From Nepenthes gracilis (taxonomy: Eukaryota; Streptophyta; Magnoliopsida; Caryophyllales; Nepenthaceae), in the NCBI GenBank assembly GCA_033239525.1, contig BSYO01000008.1, positions 9,358,150 through 9,422,149 of the forward strand: a DNA stretch of 64,000 nucleotides, in the 5' to 3' direction. Below are positions 1-10,639 of this stretch, in pieces. Below the pieces are notes generated by a model that made no database searches, was not told where the DNA came from, and saw nothing but the letters and a program-made list of their open reading frames with translations. A program made the position numbers and the translations under genes. Position 1 is the first letter of the stretch; each line of letters opens with the position of its first letter.

Positions 1-1340
1 GTTTAAGAAATTGATTTTGAAGAATGTGACATGATGACTTGTTGGCATACAGCTGGAGAAAGTTTTTGCAATCAGGTTGATCATCACAGAAATGGCTTCA
101 CATTTTATTGCTTATTTTGAACTTGTTTTGGTGTAGGTTCATCTTTATTCTCATGATGTGACAATCAGAATGAGAAATCATAGGGAATGAATCTCTGATG
201 AATAGTGTAGCATGATGTCTGAAACTGATTTTTAAGGAAAAACATAATCATGAAAAATAACATCTCTAGATTTGATGGTGGAATGATTACCATGGTTCAA
301 TAATTTGTAATGCTTGACTCCAAAAGAATATCCTAGCATAATACACTTCCACGCTAGGATCAAAATTCTGTTGATGGTTTTTGATTGTGGAAGCATTACA
401 AAAACATTTTAATGTCCTAAGTGAACATAATCTGGTTGTATTTTGAATAGAAAAAAAATAAGGTGACTGGCTTTCTAGCTTGGGTAAAGGTGGTCTATTT
501 GTGTATGTGGCCATGAGAATGAAAACATTCCAATACATAAGTTGTAATCCTCACTGAACTTTGAGAGCTTGGGTAACATTTAGAGTGTGTTAATATTTCC
601 TTTCAACAACATCATTTTGTTGAGGTTTTAACACATAACTTTTGATATATAATACCCTTAGACAAGTAAAATTTTGTCATGGAAAATTCAGGTCCATTAT
701 CTGATCTAATAATTTTGACATTGATTTGAAATTGTGTCATAATGCAAAAGGATTGGAGGTATTTTCTGGTTTCAGACCTCTCTGTCATCAACAACACCTA
801 TGTAAATCATGTAAAGTCATCAACAATATGAGAAAATATCAAGAACAATCATATGCTCTTTTAGGACAAGGTCCACAAATATTACAATGAATTAGTTGGA
901 AAGGATGTGTTGTTCTTTGGTTACTAACAGCAAAAGGCAAAGGATGGTTTTTGGCTAGAGGACAAATATCACAAGGTAAGTTTTTATTCAATGATCCTAG
1001 AAATGGAAAAATATTTTTCAGAAGGCGTAATCTGGAATCTGACAAATATCCTAATCTTCTATTCCACATGAAATTATTGGAAAATGAACTCAACTAGTCT
1101 GTTTTGGGAGCAGTACAAGAATTCTGAGAAGTTGCAAAGGTTGAAGAAGTTGTCTTTTCAAGTCAGTACAAACACGCCATCATGTATGTCCCCTTCCAAA
1201 TCATGCTCCAAGAGGTAAGGTCCTATATGAAACAATTATTTTGAAGGATGATGAGACAAACAATTAAGATCTTTAGTTAGTGTTCCTGTAGACAAAAGAT
1301 TATATAGAAGGAAGGATTGCATACATCAGTAAGAGTGATG
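1..1340 (-). pseudogene. copia pol fragment: pre-integrase and integrase core
   Basis: The minus strand from about 1093 to 839 encodes the GAG-pre-integrase zinc region (WNRRLGYLSDSRLRLL, then CDICPLAK). From about 797 to 612 it encodes integrase core sequence, including a DNGPEF motif that normally carries a catalytic aspartate. From 538 to 287 it encodes the downstream region with LKCFCNASTIKNH and FDPS. Pieces lie in different frames and are separated by stops, so this is a pseudogene. It would normally cut and join element cDNA into the genome. The reading continues off the left edge, where reverse transcriptase would be expected. Confidence 0.8.
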
Positions 1341-1574
1341 TTTGCGTCCGATGTTATAGTTTCAAAATACCTTGCGTAAAGTCACCATTTGGCGACTTAA
1401 CCTTTTGTGAGATGCAAGTAGGTCTAGAAGCATACATTGATGCACAACTGATAATATGATCTGTTGCTCCAATGTCACTTATCCAAGCATATTGTATTCA
1501 GTATGCAAATTACACTGTATTCCGGATAAACAAGTTTAAAAACCAATGATTTTGTATGAATGGTTGACTTGTAG

Positions 1575-2754
1575 TCATTTGTGTATATGTTGAACGGGAA
1601 ATATAAGATTTATATAATGCCAATAGATGTTGATTGTTCCTGTGTCATTGAACATCAACCAGACTTCGGTGAAACCACCTATTTCTTTATATAACAGAAA
1701 ATCCAGCATATTTGCTTGGGACTTTGCAACCTCTTCTTTAGTATCAAGAAGGCTTATCTGATTTGTACCTGGCTTGAAATTTTTGTCCTCGTTTAGCTTG
1801 TGCATAGGAAGATGCCCATGAAGCTTGAAACATTTTCAATAACATGTCCGGTCATCTTATAGTTTGAACAATATTGTTTATCAAGCATTGGATTTGCTTC
1901 AAAACACTTCTCAAAGCTGTGGCTGGGTATTCTGCAATATGAAAAAAAAATGGTTTGTCTTGCTTGACAGTTTTGGACCATTTATTCATTTCTGACAGTT
2001 GAAAAATATTATCCTTTGCGGCTAACACAAAAGATTCACCTTGGCAGTGAAGAGATACTAATCCTCTTTGCTTGTTGAACAGAGCATAGGCTTCACTCCA
2101 GTTTGAAAAGGCTTAATAAGAATGATTTGAGCATTAATGTTGGAACATTTTTCATTTAATCCCATTAAGAATTTCATAACCCTGTCCCCTTGTTGGTTTT
2201 CCAGAATCACTGTCATCAAACGACAAGAACAAGGCAAGATTGTTTCGAAAGTTCCCGTTCATCAAGTAGTCCTTCTCAAAATTCAAAAGTACTCGCAGTA
2301 TGTTCACCATGTGACAAATTGTATGCATTGCTTCAGCTCATGAATCAATCCGTGGAACATTATTTTGAGCAAATCTTTGCTCTAATTCAATCCATAGTTG
2401 ATGTGTTGTCTATATCACACTATTTTTGAGATCTGGGCTCATGGATTTTGCAACCGGGTTATAAGAAAGTCATTCCATTCAAGTTATGTTTCCAGCAATT
2501 GGTCATTTGGTCGGATCACAAAGAGTTCCATCAAAAAAACAATAGGCACCTCAAATTTTCCTTGCACAAGAATAGGAATTATCAGTAGTTAAGAGATGAT
2601 TTCTGTGTATAGTACCTGGTCCAACAAATAAGTTGAGGAAATAAGGGTTGTTCAGATCTCTTAGCTCGTTGTTTATCTGAAATTTTGATGTGCTTGGAAA
2701 AACTTAAGCATCTGGATCATGACTTGTGTTTGACTCAACTTGCACGGATGACAT
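1575..2754 (-). pseudogene. copia gag, broken
   Basis: An ATG at 2754 (minus) opens a protein beginning MSSVQVESNTSHDPDA, a typical copia gag start, then a stop. The text after it resembles the copia gag N-terminal region (NPYFLNLFVGPGT and similar). The middle (about 2137-2600) is gag-like but frameshifted. At 1981-1793 the sequence contains cysteine pairs (FSYC, KCFE, QYCSNYKMTGH) that look like remains of a CCHC zinc knuckle, here doubled. Gag would form the virus-like particle. Multiple stops and frame changes rule out a functional product. Confidence 0.7.
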
Positions 2755-2791
2755 GTTTTCTCTTGTACAACATAAATTTTCATTTGGCACT

Positions 2792-3125
2792 TGTGAAAAT
2801 AATAACAAATGCAAGAATGGAGATCAGATAGAGAAGAGAAATCTAGTGAACTTGTGTATTAAGTGGTGTCTTGAAATACAAATGAGGCTCAGTTTATATA
2901 ATACTTCAATAATGATTTGTATCCGCGAATTAACTAATTAACTAATCTAACAAACTAACTCATTACAGCCAAGTTAAATTCAAAAACATAAAGGCAGAAT
3001 TATTGCCCATTTGCTCATGCATCAGTTAAGAAGTTTCTGCTGTGCCTATATAACAGCTTCAGCAATCAGTTTAGCTAGTACCATTACAGATGCACCACCA
3101 GGTGATATACTTCTCTGTATCAACA
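2792..3125 (-). repeat. putative 5' LTR of the first copia element
   Basis: On the minus strand this segment starts TGTTGATACAGAG and ends TTTTCACA. It contains a TATA-like TATATAAACTG word and lies directly upstream of the gag start. Its length (about 334 bp) fits a short-LTR copia element. The partner LTR is outside the window, so the boundaries rest on TG...CA ends and position only. The sequence just inside does not show a clear TGGTATCAGAG primer site, which lowers confidence. Confidence 0.5.
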
Positions 3126-3457
3126 ACTACAAAGGCTGATCAACTAGCCAATAAAACAAATAAGATAATCAATTTGATGATATCAGATAACCAATAAAAC
3201 AGTAATCAACCCAATTGAACAGTATCGGCTTCAGAACAGTTTCTGTTCTTCACTCGATTCACCAAATATTACTTCCAATCATCAATATTACTTTAAATAA
3301 TTTTGTCCGTAATATGTGCCTAATATCAGCAGCAGCCACTTGCCAACTGCTTTCAACCTCAGTGGCCACCAATTTTCTCCAGGACTCAAGATGAATGGTC
3401 CCTGTATCCTTCATTGTTGTATAATCACAGAGGCTCGGGGCTTGCTGAACGGACCCT

Positions 3458-3484
3458 GGGCTGTGCAGGGCCAATGCACAGCCC
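3458..3484. repeat. perfect 10-bp inverted repeat (hairpin)
   Basis: GGGCTGTGCA (3458-3467) and TGCACAGCCC (3475-3484) form a perfect 10-bp stem around a 7-nt loop in otherwise low-complexity DNA. It may be the core of a decayed MITE or simply a chance palindrome. Confidence 0.5.
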
Positions 3485-3944
3485 CTGTACTTGAGAAAAT
3501 CTCCACTAACCTCAAAGCTTCCCGACCCACAGCCATAGATAATAGCAAGTTCCACCCAGAATTTTAAGTAGGGTTACTCGTGTGGGCTGAGTGGCAGGGA
3601 ATGCTGGCTAGACTAGCTGGGTTTCAACTTTTGCCTTTCTTGTATTTTACATAATTAAAAAAACTTCTATACAGAACCAGCATATGGCAAGTTAAATAAC
3701 AAGACTGCCCGATTATTTAATACTTTCCCACAATTGAATAATGCATTCTCATTCCTTAATCACCAACTCAAAAGTCTCTTTCACTTCACTGAGTGATTGT
3801 TTTGAGCAATCTCCTCACCACCACCACATGTAACACCAGCTCCACCAGGAGAGTCAATGAAAAGAGGAAGTACTTACTAGGAAAATAGATATACAAAACT
3901 ACCGCTCTGAGTCCAGGACTAATTGTATGGCTTAAAACTATAGA

Positions 3945-4070
3945 AGCAGCAGAGTCAACATTTATGGTTGGTGAAGCAGCGAGTCAACATTTATGGTAGG
4001 CGCAGCTGCAGAATCAACAGTTACGGTAGGCGAAGAAGCAGAGTCAACAGTTATGGTAGGCGAAGCAGCA
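3945..4070 (+). repeat. minisatellite, about 30-bp unit, about four copies
   Basis: The unit reads approximately GCAGCAGAGTCAACAGTTAT followed by GGTAGGCGAA, repeated with small changes and one or two short indels. On the plus strand the last copies stay open and would read AESTVMVGE-type repeats, but no start, splice context or longer frame supports coding. Confidence 0.7.
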
Positions 4071-4501
4071 AAATATCCACAAAGAGTAGTTTCAGCCTCT
4101 CATATTTGTAATATATATTTTAAATTTTAAATAAGAAAAGAGAAAAACACTGGCACAACAATTGTACACCCTTTTCTTGACCAACATAGGTTTCTTTCCT
4201 TTTTTTTTTTTTTTTTTTTACATTTTTTTTTTTTTTCATTTTCCTCTCCATGGCCATGACAAAAACAAATGTAATGAATTTACGCTTACATTGAAAAATC
4301 ACCAAGAACTCATAATGACGTGTCAAGGGATGATCAACACTTGGACAGAACCATGAACTGCCACATCTAATACCTTTTTTGGGTCACTACATTTAATGCC
4401 CACTGTTGTCTCAAATAAGAAATGAAGCTTTCTTTTAGAAATTTTTGTAAGGTAGAAAGACTTGTCACATCCCAATAATACCAAAAAATGCATCTGAAAA
4501 G

Positions 4502-4660
4502 AAATAAGCAACAGATTTGGGGAAGCGGGAGAGTCTTTGGTATTGGGCCATTTGACAATCGTCAATAATGACCTTCATTAGAAAATAAGCAACAGAATTA
4601 AGGGAGTGGGAGAGTCACTGGTATGAGGCCACTCCACAATCATCATTAATGACCTTCCTC
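4502..4660. repeat. tandem duplication of about 80 bp
   Basis: The segments at about 4502-4580 and 4581-4660 are diverged copies. Both run from AAATAAGCAACAGA through GGGAGAGTC to ATAATGACCTTC or TTAATGACCTTC. No coding role is seen. Confidence 0.65.
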
Positions 4661-5920
4661 CAACTAGAATCCAGACTAGCTTTAAGAAACTAGCAATGAA
4701 GCCTCACCCCCATCAGGTGAACAACATACAGGCCTAATTTCTTGCATCATTATGTTAGAAGAAGAAAGATATTGCAAGGTCAGTCCATTGGACTAACTAA
4801 TTTTGTATCAACCTCTAGACCAACCCCAGCCATCGTTTAATAATCAGGTTTGGGCCAGGGGAGTGGCAGTGCATTGTGGAATTATGAAGAATTTCAGCTT
4901 ATACAGCTATTTCCTGATTTAATGGATTTCATGGCTGTTGTGATTGGATTTCTCACAAAGCTGTAAATTTCCTGGGTTATTATTTTCTTTCCTTCACCAG
5001 CACTTTTGGAAATATCTTATCCTAGCACTAAATCCATCCCATTTTCAATTGCAAACACCAGTTTTTCACCAACTTTTCTCAAAAAATCTTAAGTCCTAAG
5101 CCCAAAGAACCAACAAAACAAAGCAGCCTTGAAACATTGCTCTCATGTACAATCCAGGCACCGACTTGAATATCTTGCCTTTAACCTTCACTCTCATCCT
5201 GAACTATAATTTTTTCCAGTTTGACAAACCTAAAAAACAAATTCAGCCACAAGATATGGTCATGTGAGAATTTGTCCTCTAAAAAAGGAAATATTGAATG
5301 AGTTGATTGCAAATTACGAAACCCATGATTGTCAGCTTTAGGTCTTAACAAACTTAAAATCAATTTGATCGTTTCCCTGCATACAGTATAATAGGAACCT
5401 TTACAATCACTCATTTTTTTCTATCTTGACAAGCAAATCAAGTAGGTTCATAAAGCGGATTTCAACGAATTTGGTTTGCTTTTTTTTTTTTTTTTTACAG
5501 AACCTTTTTCTTTCCTAGGGGATACTGAAACTGACCATTAAAGAAGTAATGGCTGGGACTCATCCATGTATCAGAGAATGTTCAAAAATAACCATAGCTC
5601 TCAATTATTTAAGTAGCTATGCATATAAGCCTTCAACGTCGTGGAATCAAAGTTCAAAAATAATCAGAACACAGATAGAAACACGGATGAACTAAATCCA
5701 GATGTGCAACGACAGGACTCTATTGAGCTAATATAAGCTTAGTACTCACTTTAGTGTTAACACCCAGCGGTCAAAAATACGCAACAATTGCAATCAATAA
5801 TTAACTTTTCCAACCATGGGCAGACTCTGAGTAAAAGATCCAAATAGGAAAACTAAATACAGAATCAATTAGTTAAGGATAGAGGAGAGAAAATGAATCC
5901 GGGTATGGCGGAGAGCTTAC

Positions 5921-5988
5921 ATTTGCCAAGCAGAGAGGATGAAGATAGAAGCGAAGAGGACTCTTCCAAGAAATGACATGAAACCCAT
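5921..5988 (-). CDS. HR-like lesion-inducing protein (DoxX-like), first exon only
   Basis: On the minus strand an ATG at 5988 opens MGFMSFLGRVLFASIFIL, followed by SAWQ and two bases of the next codon, then an AT|GTAAGC splice donor at 5920/5919. This is the characteristic N-terminus of the plant HR-like lesion-inducer family, small membrane proteins of about 155-160 residues with four membrane segments, linked to hypersensitive cell death. The segment is the start of the first hydrophobic helix. A plausible 5' UTR extends to about 6130. The next exon is not present in the 5.9 kb to the left, so the gene either has a very long transposon-bearing first intron or is truncated. What is seen is one well-conserved exon with a good donor. 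Function is inferred from the family. Confidence 0.7.
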
Positions 5989-6134
5989 TTCTCCGTCCTT
6001 CAGTTCGAAACAGGCACGACAAATATCGGCTTGTCCCTTTTGCCACTTTCAGTGGAAGTATTGTTTCAAAACTAACGAACCTGGTCGCTGGGTCTAAAAA
6101 CACAACATGCCACGCCGTGGAAACTTCCAATCTC

Positions 6135-6164
<30 letters not shown>
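6135..6164. repeat. (AAT)n microsatellite
   Basis: About ten AAT units lie just upstream of the lesion-inducer exon (minus-strand sense), at the probable promoter or 5' UTR boundary. Confidence 0.9.
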
Positions 6165-6165
<1 letters not shown>

Positions 6166-7046
6166 TAAATTTTCTTTTTCAATAAATAAAAATGAATTAA
6201 AAATGTTTAAAAATTATAGTCATGGCCAGTTACAACCCCCAAATCGATTCGAAAAAGAGTTTGGTGCAAGTAAAAAAAATAAACAAACCAAAAAACAACA
6301 AAATAAAAATAAATAAAAGTAACAAAAACCTCATAACGCAAATAGAATGAAGAAAGACAAATTTGATAATTAATTAATATTATAATAGAGAGAATATATA
6401 AAATAAAGTTTAGATAATTTGAGTCACATATAGACCAATGACTAAAAAGAGATAACTAAAAAATTAAAACTGTCTCAAAAAAAAATTCACTTTTTATTTT
6501 CCAAGATTATTTCATATTCATCCTCTTTAAGACGTATTTTTGAACATTTTAATTTGTATTATATTATTCTCTTAATAGAAGATTTAACGATTTTAAAAAA
6601 TTCTATGATCATCTGAACACACCAGCCTTATTATAAAATAATAATCTACTACGACATTCTATTTTCAAATAGTTTCAAATATAATATGTGTAGAACATTT
6701 TTGTCAAGCACGATAAGTTTGATAAAAATGTTCATATCTAGAAAGTGCATTATGTTGTGATACAATCGTAAATAATTTATGATAAAATTGTGAATAATTA
6801 TGTATGATTTTGAGTTTTAAATTTAAGAAGAATTAAAAATATTTGATCTAATACATTCAAATAAGTCTAAAATATAATGAGACTATTTAAGATTATTGAT
6901 ATAATGGTCTTTATGGAAAAGATTTGGTCTAGTATTCTTATCTTTTTACGGCTATAATTTGGTGGTTGCACAACTTATTTACAACTATGAAAGGGGTTGG
7001 GAATGTAAAGAAGAATGCATGAATGGATCATACTTACTTCATGTAA
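6165..7046. other. AT-rich intergenic DNA, no gene seen
   Basis: This stretch is rich in A/T runs with no convincing ORF or repeat boundary. Its left end would contain the promoter of the minus-strand lesion-inducer exon, but no specific element can be singled out. Confidence 0.6.
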
Positions 7047-7400
7047 GTGGGAGATATTATAAATTTTTAGAGATAAAAGGGTGTGCATAGTGGGCCCTTT
7101 ATAATAAAAGTTAAATTACTGTTGTTCTTCGTAACTTGTGATGATTGAATTTCATTGGTTAACAAAAATATCACAAATTGAAAAAGCTATATATAGAGCC
7201 CCCTCTTCCCATTTGCAATTGTACCTCACACAATATTATTTAAGAAAGAATTTCTTTTTATCTTCTTTTTGTACATTTATATTGTGGATATGATGAGTAC
7301 ATTTCTAATAGAATATTCCACCAATGAGATCGATATCTTTAATAATGTGTTAAACAAATTACCAAGATCTTAATTTTGGCTAAATTAAAGTAAGCCAAAA
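7047..7400 (+). repeat. possible copia LTR remnant
   Basis: The segment follows AAGTGGGAGAT, a typical copia polypurine tract placed directly before a 3' LTR. It holds a TATA-like CTATATATAGAGCCCCC at about 7190-7205. No second copy is in the window and the right end is not defined, so this is a tentative call based on arrangement. Confidence 0.35.
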
Positions 7401-7646
7401 TCTACTTTTGGTATGTGTGAGTTTGTACTTTCAATAACTGTATTCTTCATATGAGATAGCTAGCAATTTATTATATAGCTACATACAAGTCTTTCTAGAA
7501 GCCAATCACTTCACTATGTAAGGTCTCAAATAGGTGGTGGGATTGGGTTCAGCATCAAACTATTCCTATCTTAATTATATATATATACACATGTGTGCGT
7601 ATATGTTGAGATGTATTTAGAATTTGAATTATAATCCAAATAAATT

Positions 7647-8683
7647 TATTAGGGTCATTCATGTGTTCGTATATTCTGTAACTATATTTTATCGTATATC
7701 GCTATTGGGTTGTGTTTATTGAAGTAATGTATCAATTTATTTCCATGGCTACCTGTTTCCAGTGTCTTGTGTCTGCTGCACGCCTGCTCTGCGCTTGAGC
7801 CCAAATTTCAGTAACCTTGCGCCTGCTGTTAACTCGCCATCTGTTCGAGCTCCAATTCCAGTAACCTTGCACCTGTCGTGCATTCGGCGTGTGCTCGAAC
7901 CCAAAACCAATAACCTTGCGCCTGAAGCTCATCGCCTTCTCACTCGAGTGCTTGTGAGTTTCCCTCGAGTCGCGCTCAAGCGCCTCGACAACAGTCATTT
8001 TTTTAAACTTGTTTTTCATGGCTCTTCGTATAATTTTTCCTTTTTTTAGTTGCCCAAACTCTTACTTATATATTTTGGAATGCCCACCTTGAGAGAAAAC
8101 TAAATTCCCCTACTTTAATTTTACTCAATTTGAGAAAACCTCAACTACATTATTGTGTTCTTGTGTCACCGATTTTCTCACCACTTTCATTTTATCATTA
8201 TAACACTTCCTACCCATTTACAATCGTTGGCGACATTAGTATTGTGAACAAGGGGTTCCAGTGGTGTTTAATACTTCAAGCGGCTTGTGAGGAAAGATTG
8301 TCGTAAAGATAAAAAGGTGTCCAGTTTCGTTACCGTGGACAAATCTAAAAAGTTCCTTGATAGAGATTACTTGATGGGAGTAACTTGACTAGAATAGTGC
8401 GTGGTTACCACCCGATCTATAAATTAATTTTATAGTGCATATCATCCTTGGTCGTTGAAATTTTGAGGATTTTACTTGATAGTCGTGGTTATTAAGATTT
8501 TTCTTTATCATAAAAAATTGTGTCGTATTATTATTATTATTTTACTCTTTATACTTGTTATTATTTGATTCATCTAAATTGAAATATTCTTTAAGTGTAT
8601 TGAATATTTATTTTCGTATTATTTTCGCTAATTTATCAAGGGATCGGAACTGTTGTATGGATTGTGATAAAAAATTCTTTTCA
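7647..8683 (+). repeat. 5' LTR of element A
   Basis: The LTR starts TATTAGGGTCATT (expected TGTTAGGG, G changed to A) and ends TTTTCA. It is collinear with 20070-21168 over its full length. It is 1037 bp, about 62 bp shorter than the 3' LTR; the difference lies in a zone of roughly 60-bp subrepeats (about 7780-7960) rich in CTCGAG-like words. Confidence 0.9.
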
Positions 8684-8685
8684 AT

Positions 8686-8698
8686 TGGTATCAGAGCC
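8686..8698 (+). promoter_or_regulatory. primer binding site of element A
   Basis: TGGTATCAGAGCC begins two bases after the 5' LTR and is the standard copia primer site complementary to initiator tRNA-Met. Confidence 0.9.
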
Positions 8699-8725
8699 TT
8701 ACCTCGATCTGTCACCTCGATCTAA

Positions 8726-10435
8726 ATGCATATTAGTCAATCGCTGTCCATTCCTCCCAACTTTAATGGGAGCAATTATACGTACTAAAAAATACGTATG
8801 AGAGTATTTCTTAAATCTATAGATGAGCGTGTCTGGGCCAGTACTCAAGTTTGGTAGACTCCACGCAAAAGTACCATGGGCGACGAACCAAAAGTTTTAT
8901 CTTTATGTTGCAAAGGAGAACTTGATACATGCAATTGGAATAGTAATGGGTTACATGCTATCTTTATGGCTATATTCCCTGAAGAATTTAAACATATTTT
9001 CATGTGTGAGACATCAAAAAAGGCTTGAGATATCTTTGAGATTATCCACGAAAGAATTAAATTGGTTAAAAATTTAAAATCGAAAATGCTCACAACCAAT
9101 TTTGAAGAAATTCGGATGAAAGATGACGAGACATTTAATAAATTTTATACAAAATTAAATGACATTATTAATTATACGTTCAATTTAAGAGAACGTATTC
9201 CTGAGAATATGATTGTCTGAAAAGTCTTGTGATATTTGTTTGAACGTTTTAGACCAAAAGTTACTACTATTGAAGAGAGTAAAAATCTTGATAAATTAAA
9301 AATAGAAGAACTTGTTGGGTCCCTACAAATATATAAGCACACTCTTCCTTAAGTAAAAATAAACAAATCCACTATCCTAAAAACTGTAAAGGAAGAGAGA
9401 GATCGTCACTCGGATGAATAGTCATATAGTGATGAGGGTTTTGCCATGCTCGTCAAAAAATTTAAAATTTTTTTAAAAAATAAGAATAGCAAACGAACCT
9501 CTAAAGGAAATGATCTGTCTTATACCTTAACTAAGAAAGAGAAAAAGAAAAATAAAGATTCTAAAAACAAGAAATCCTAAGGTATCTAATGCCATGAATG
9601 CCATGGCTTCAATCATATTCAGATCGAGTACCCTAATTTTAAGCGTCAAAAAGGAAAAGTTTTAAATGTGTCTCTAACGGACGTTGAAGATGATAAAACT
9701 CATAATAAAAAATCCTCCGAAGATGATGAAGTAAATTATATAGCCTTCAAAACACCTATTATTAGTAATGATGAAACCACTAGTGCACCACTTGAACAAT
9801 CGATTCTTCTTTATAAAAAATTTGATAACGAATTTGATAGATTTCAAGAAGCATATGACAAATTTTTTTGAGAATACTTAAAAGTAAAGAAAATAAATAA
9901 AAACTTAAATAGTAAGCTCATTGAATTAGAAAAAGAAAATATTATGACCAAATTGAATAGTATTACTATTACATATCGTGAATTGAAAATATAAAACAGC
10001 TCCTTAATTGCTAAAATTAAATCTCTAAAATTAGAATTTAAAATCAATAAGAACAATATGAAAAAATTTTCAAATGAAACCCAAAAATTTGATCACATGT
10101 TGGGCATTGGGAAAGTTACTAGAAATAAAAAGGGTTTAAAATATATTGAGAAACTTTCTCAACATAGCCTGCAACCTAAAACTATCTTTATTTCCACCAC
10201 AAAAATCCTACACAAAAATATTAACATACATAAAATCACTAAGTTGGTGCCTCAACGTGTGGAGAAAAAAATTGACTCAAATTCCTTACCTAATCCATAT
10301 AGCCAAATGGTCATGAATAAACCTACTAAAACTCACCATTCAATTAAAACAAAGGCATATTTCAACCAAAGATCTAGGAATTCTTCTTTCATGCCTAAGT
10401 TTGTGCCTACTTGCCATACGTGTAAAAAAAATTGA
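8726..10435 (+). pseudogene. gag of element A, broken
   Basis: The ATG at 8726 opens MHISQSLSIPPNFNGSNYTY, a Sirevirus-type gag start, followed by a stop where a tryptophan is expected. Gag landmarks continue in order: FPEEFKHIFMCETSKKAWDI, DETFNKFYTKLNDI, IEELVGSLQIY, then a zinc-knuckle remnant CHECHGFNHIQIEYPN near 9588-9640. A long lysine-rich tail follows, with a second cysteine pair PTCHTCKKN near 10408-10434. A large gag with a coiled, basic tail and a second zinc motif is usual in Sireviruses. Several in-frame stops make it non-functional. Confidence 0.8.
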
Positions 10436-10639
10436 TTACATTCGTCCCCATTACTATACCATGAATCTTCTATACAATCAAAAATAATAAATGAAAATGA
10501 ACAAACTTATTAATCACATTCAACAATTGAATGAATAAGTAAAAATATTGAATCAAAGAGTGAATTCGGAAAGAAAAATATAGGTTAAGAAAAGTGAGCT
10601 GAAAAACTCTTCTAAAACTTATTCATGTAATATTGTTCA

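Larger units (their letters stand above)
1..3125 (-). mobile_element. Ty1/copia retrotransposon, 5' part, degenerate
   Basis: Read on the minus strand, the order is LTR (2792-3125), gag (about 2754 down to 1575), then protease/GAG-pre-integrase and integrase (about 1340 down to 1). RT, RNase H and the 3' LTR lie beyond the left edge of the window. Conserved copia words are visible although the frames are broken: LGYLSDSRLRLL and CDICPLAK in the pre-integrase zinc region, IIRSDNGPEFSM in the integrase core, and LKCFCNASTIKNH in the region after the core. The element probably lies in the large first intron of, or downstream of, the minus-strand lesion-inducer exon at 5921-5988. A short LTR and this pre-integrase motif style suggest an Ale/Retrofit-like lineage, but that assignment is inference. 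Confidence 0.85.
3126..5920. other. non-coding stretch, possible intron of the lesion-inducer gene
   Basis: No convincing exon was found on either strand. If the exon at 5921-5988 still belongs to a gene, its phase-2 intron starts here and continues leftward, with the copia element further in. The expected second exon, which in this family carries an FN-x-FG-x-DGGPAAK block, was searched for by eye and is absent. Small structures inside are listed separately (hairpin 3458-3484, minisatellite 3945-4070, tandem duplication 4502-4660). Poly-T tracts lie near 4201-4236 and 5481-5499. Confidence 0.5.

Noticed and set aside
3259..3567. Overlapping open frames of 83-98 codons on both strands
   Set aside because: No family is recognized, both strands are equally open, and there is no splice or start context. 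Left as non-coding.
4120..4356. Lysine- or phenylalanine-rich short frames around poly-T
   Set aside because: They are created by homopolymer runs at 4201-4236.
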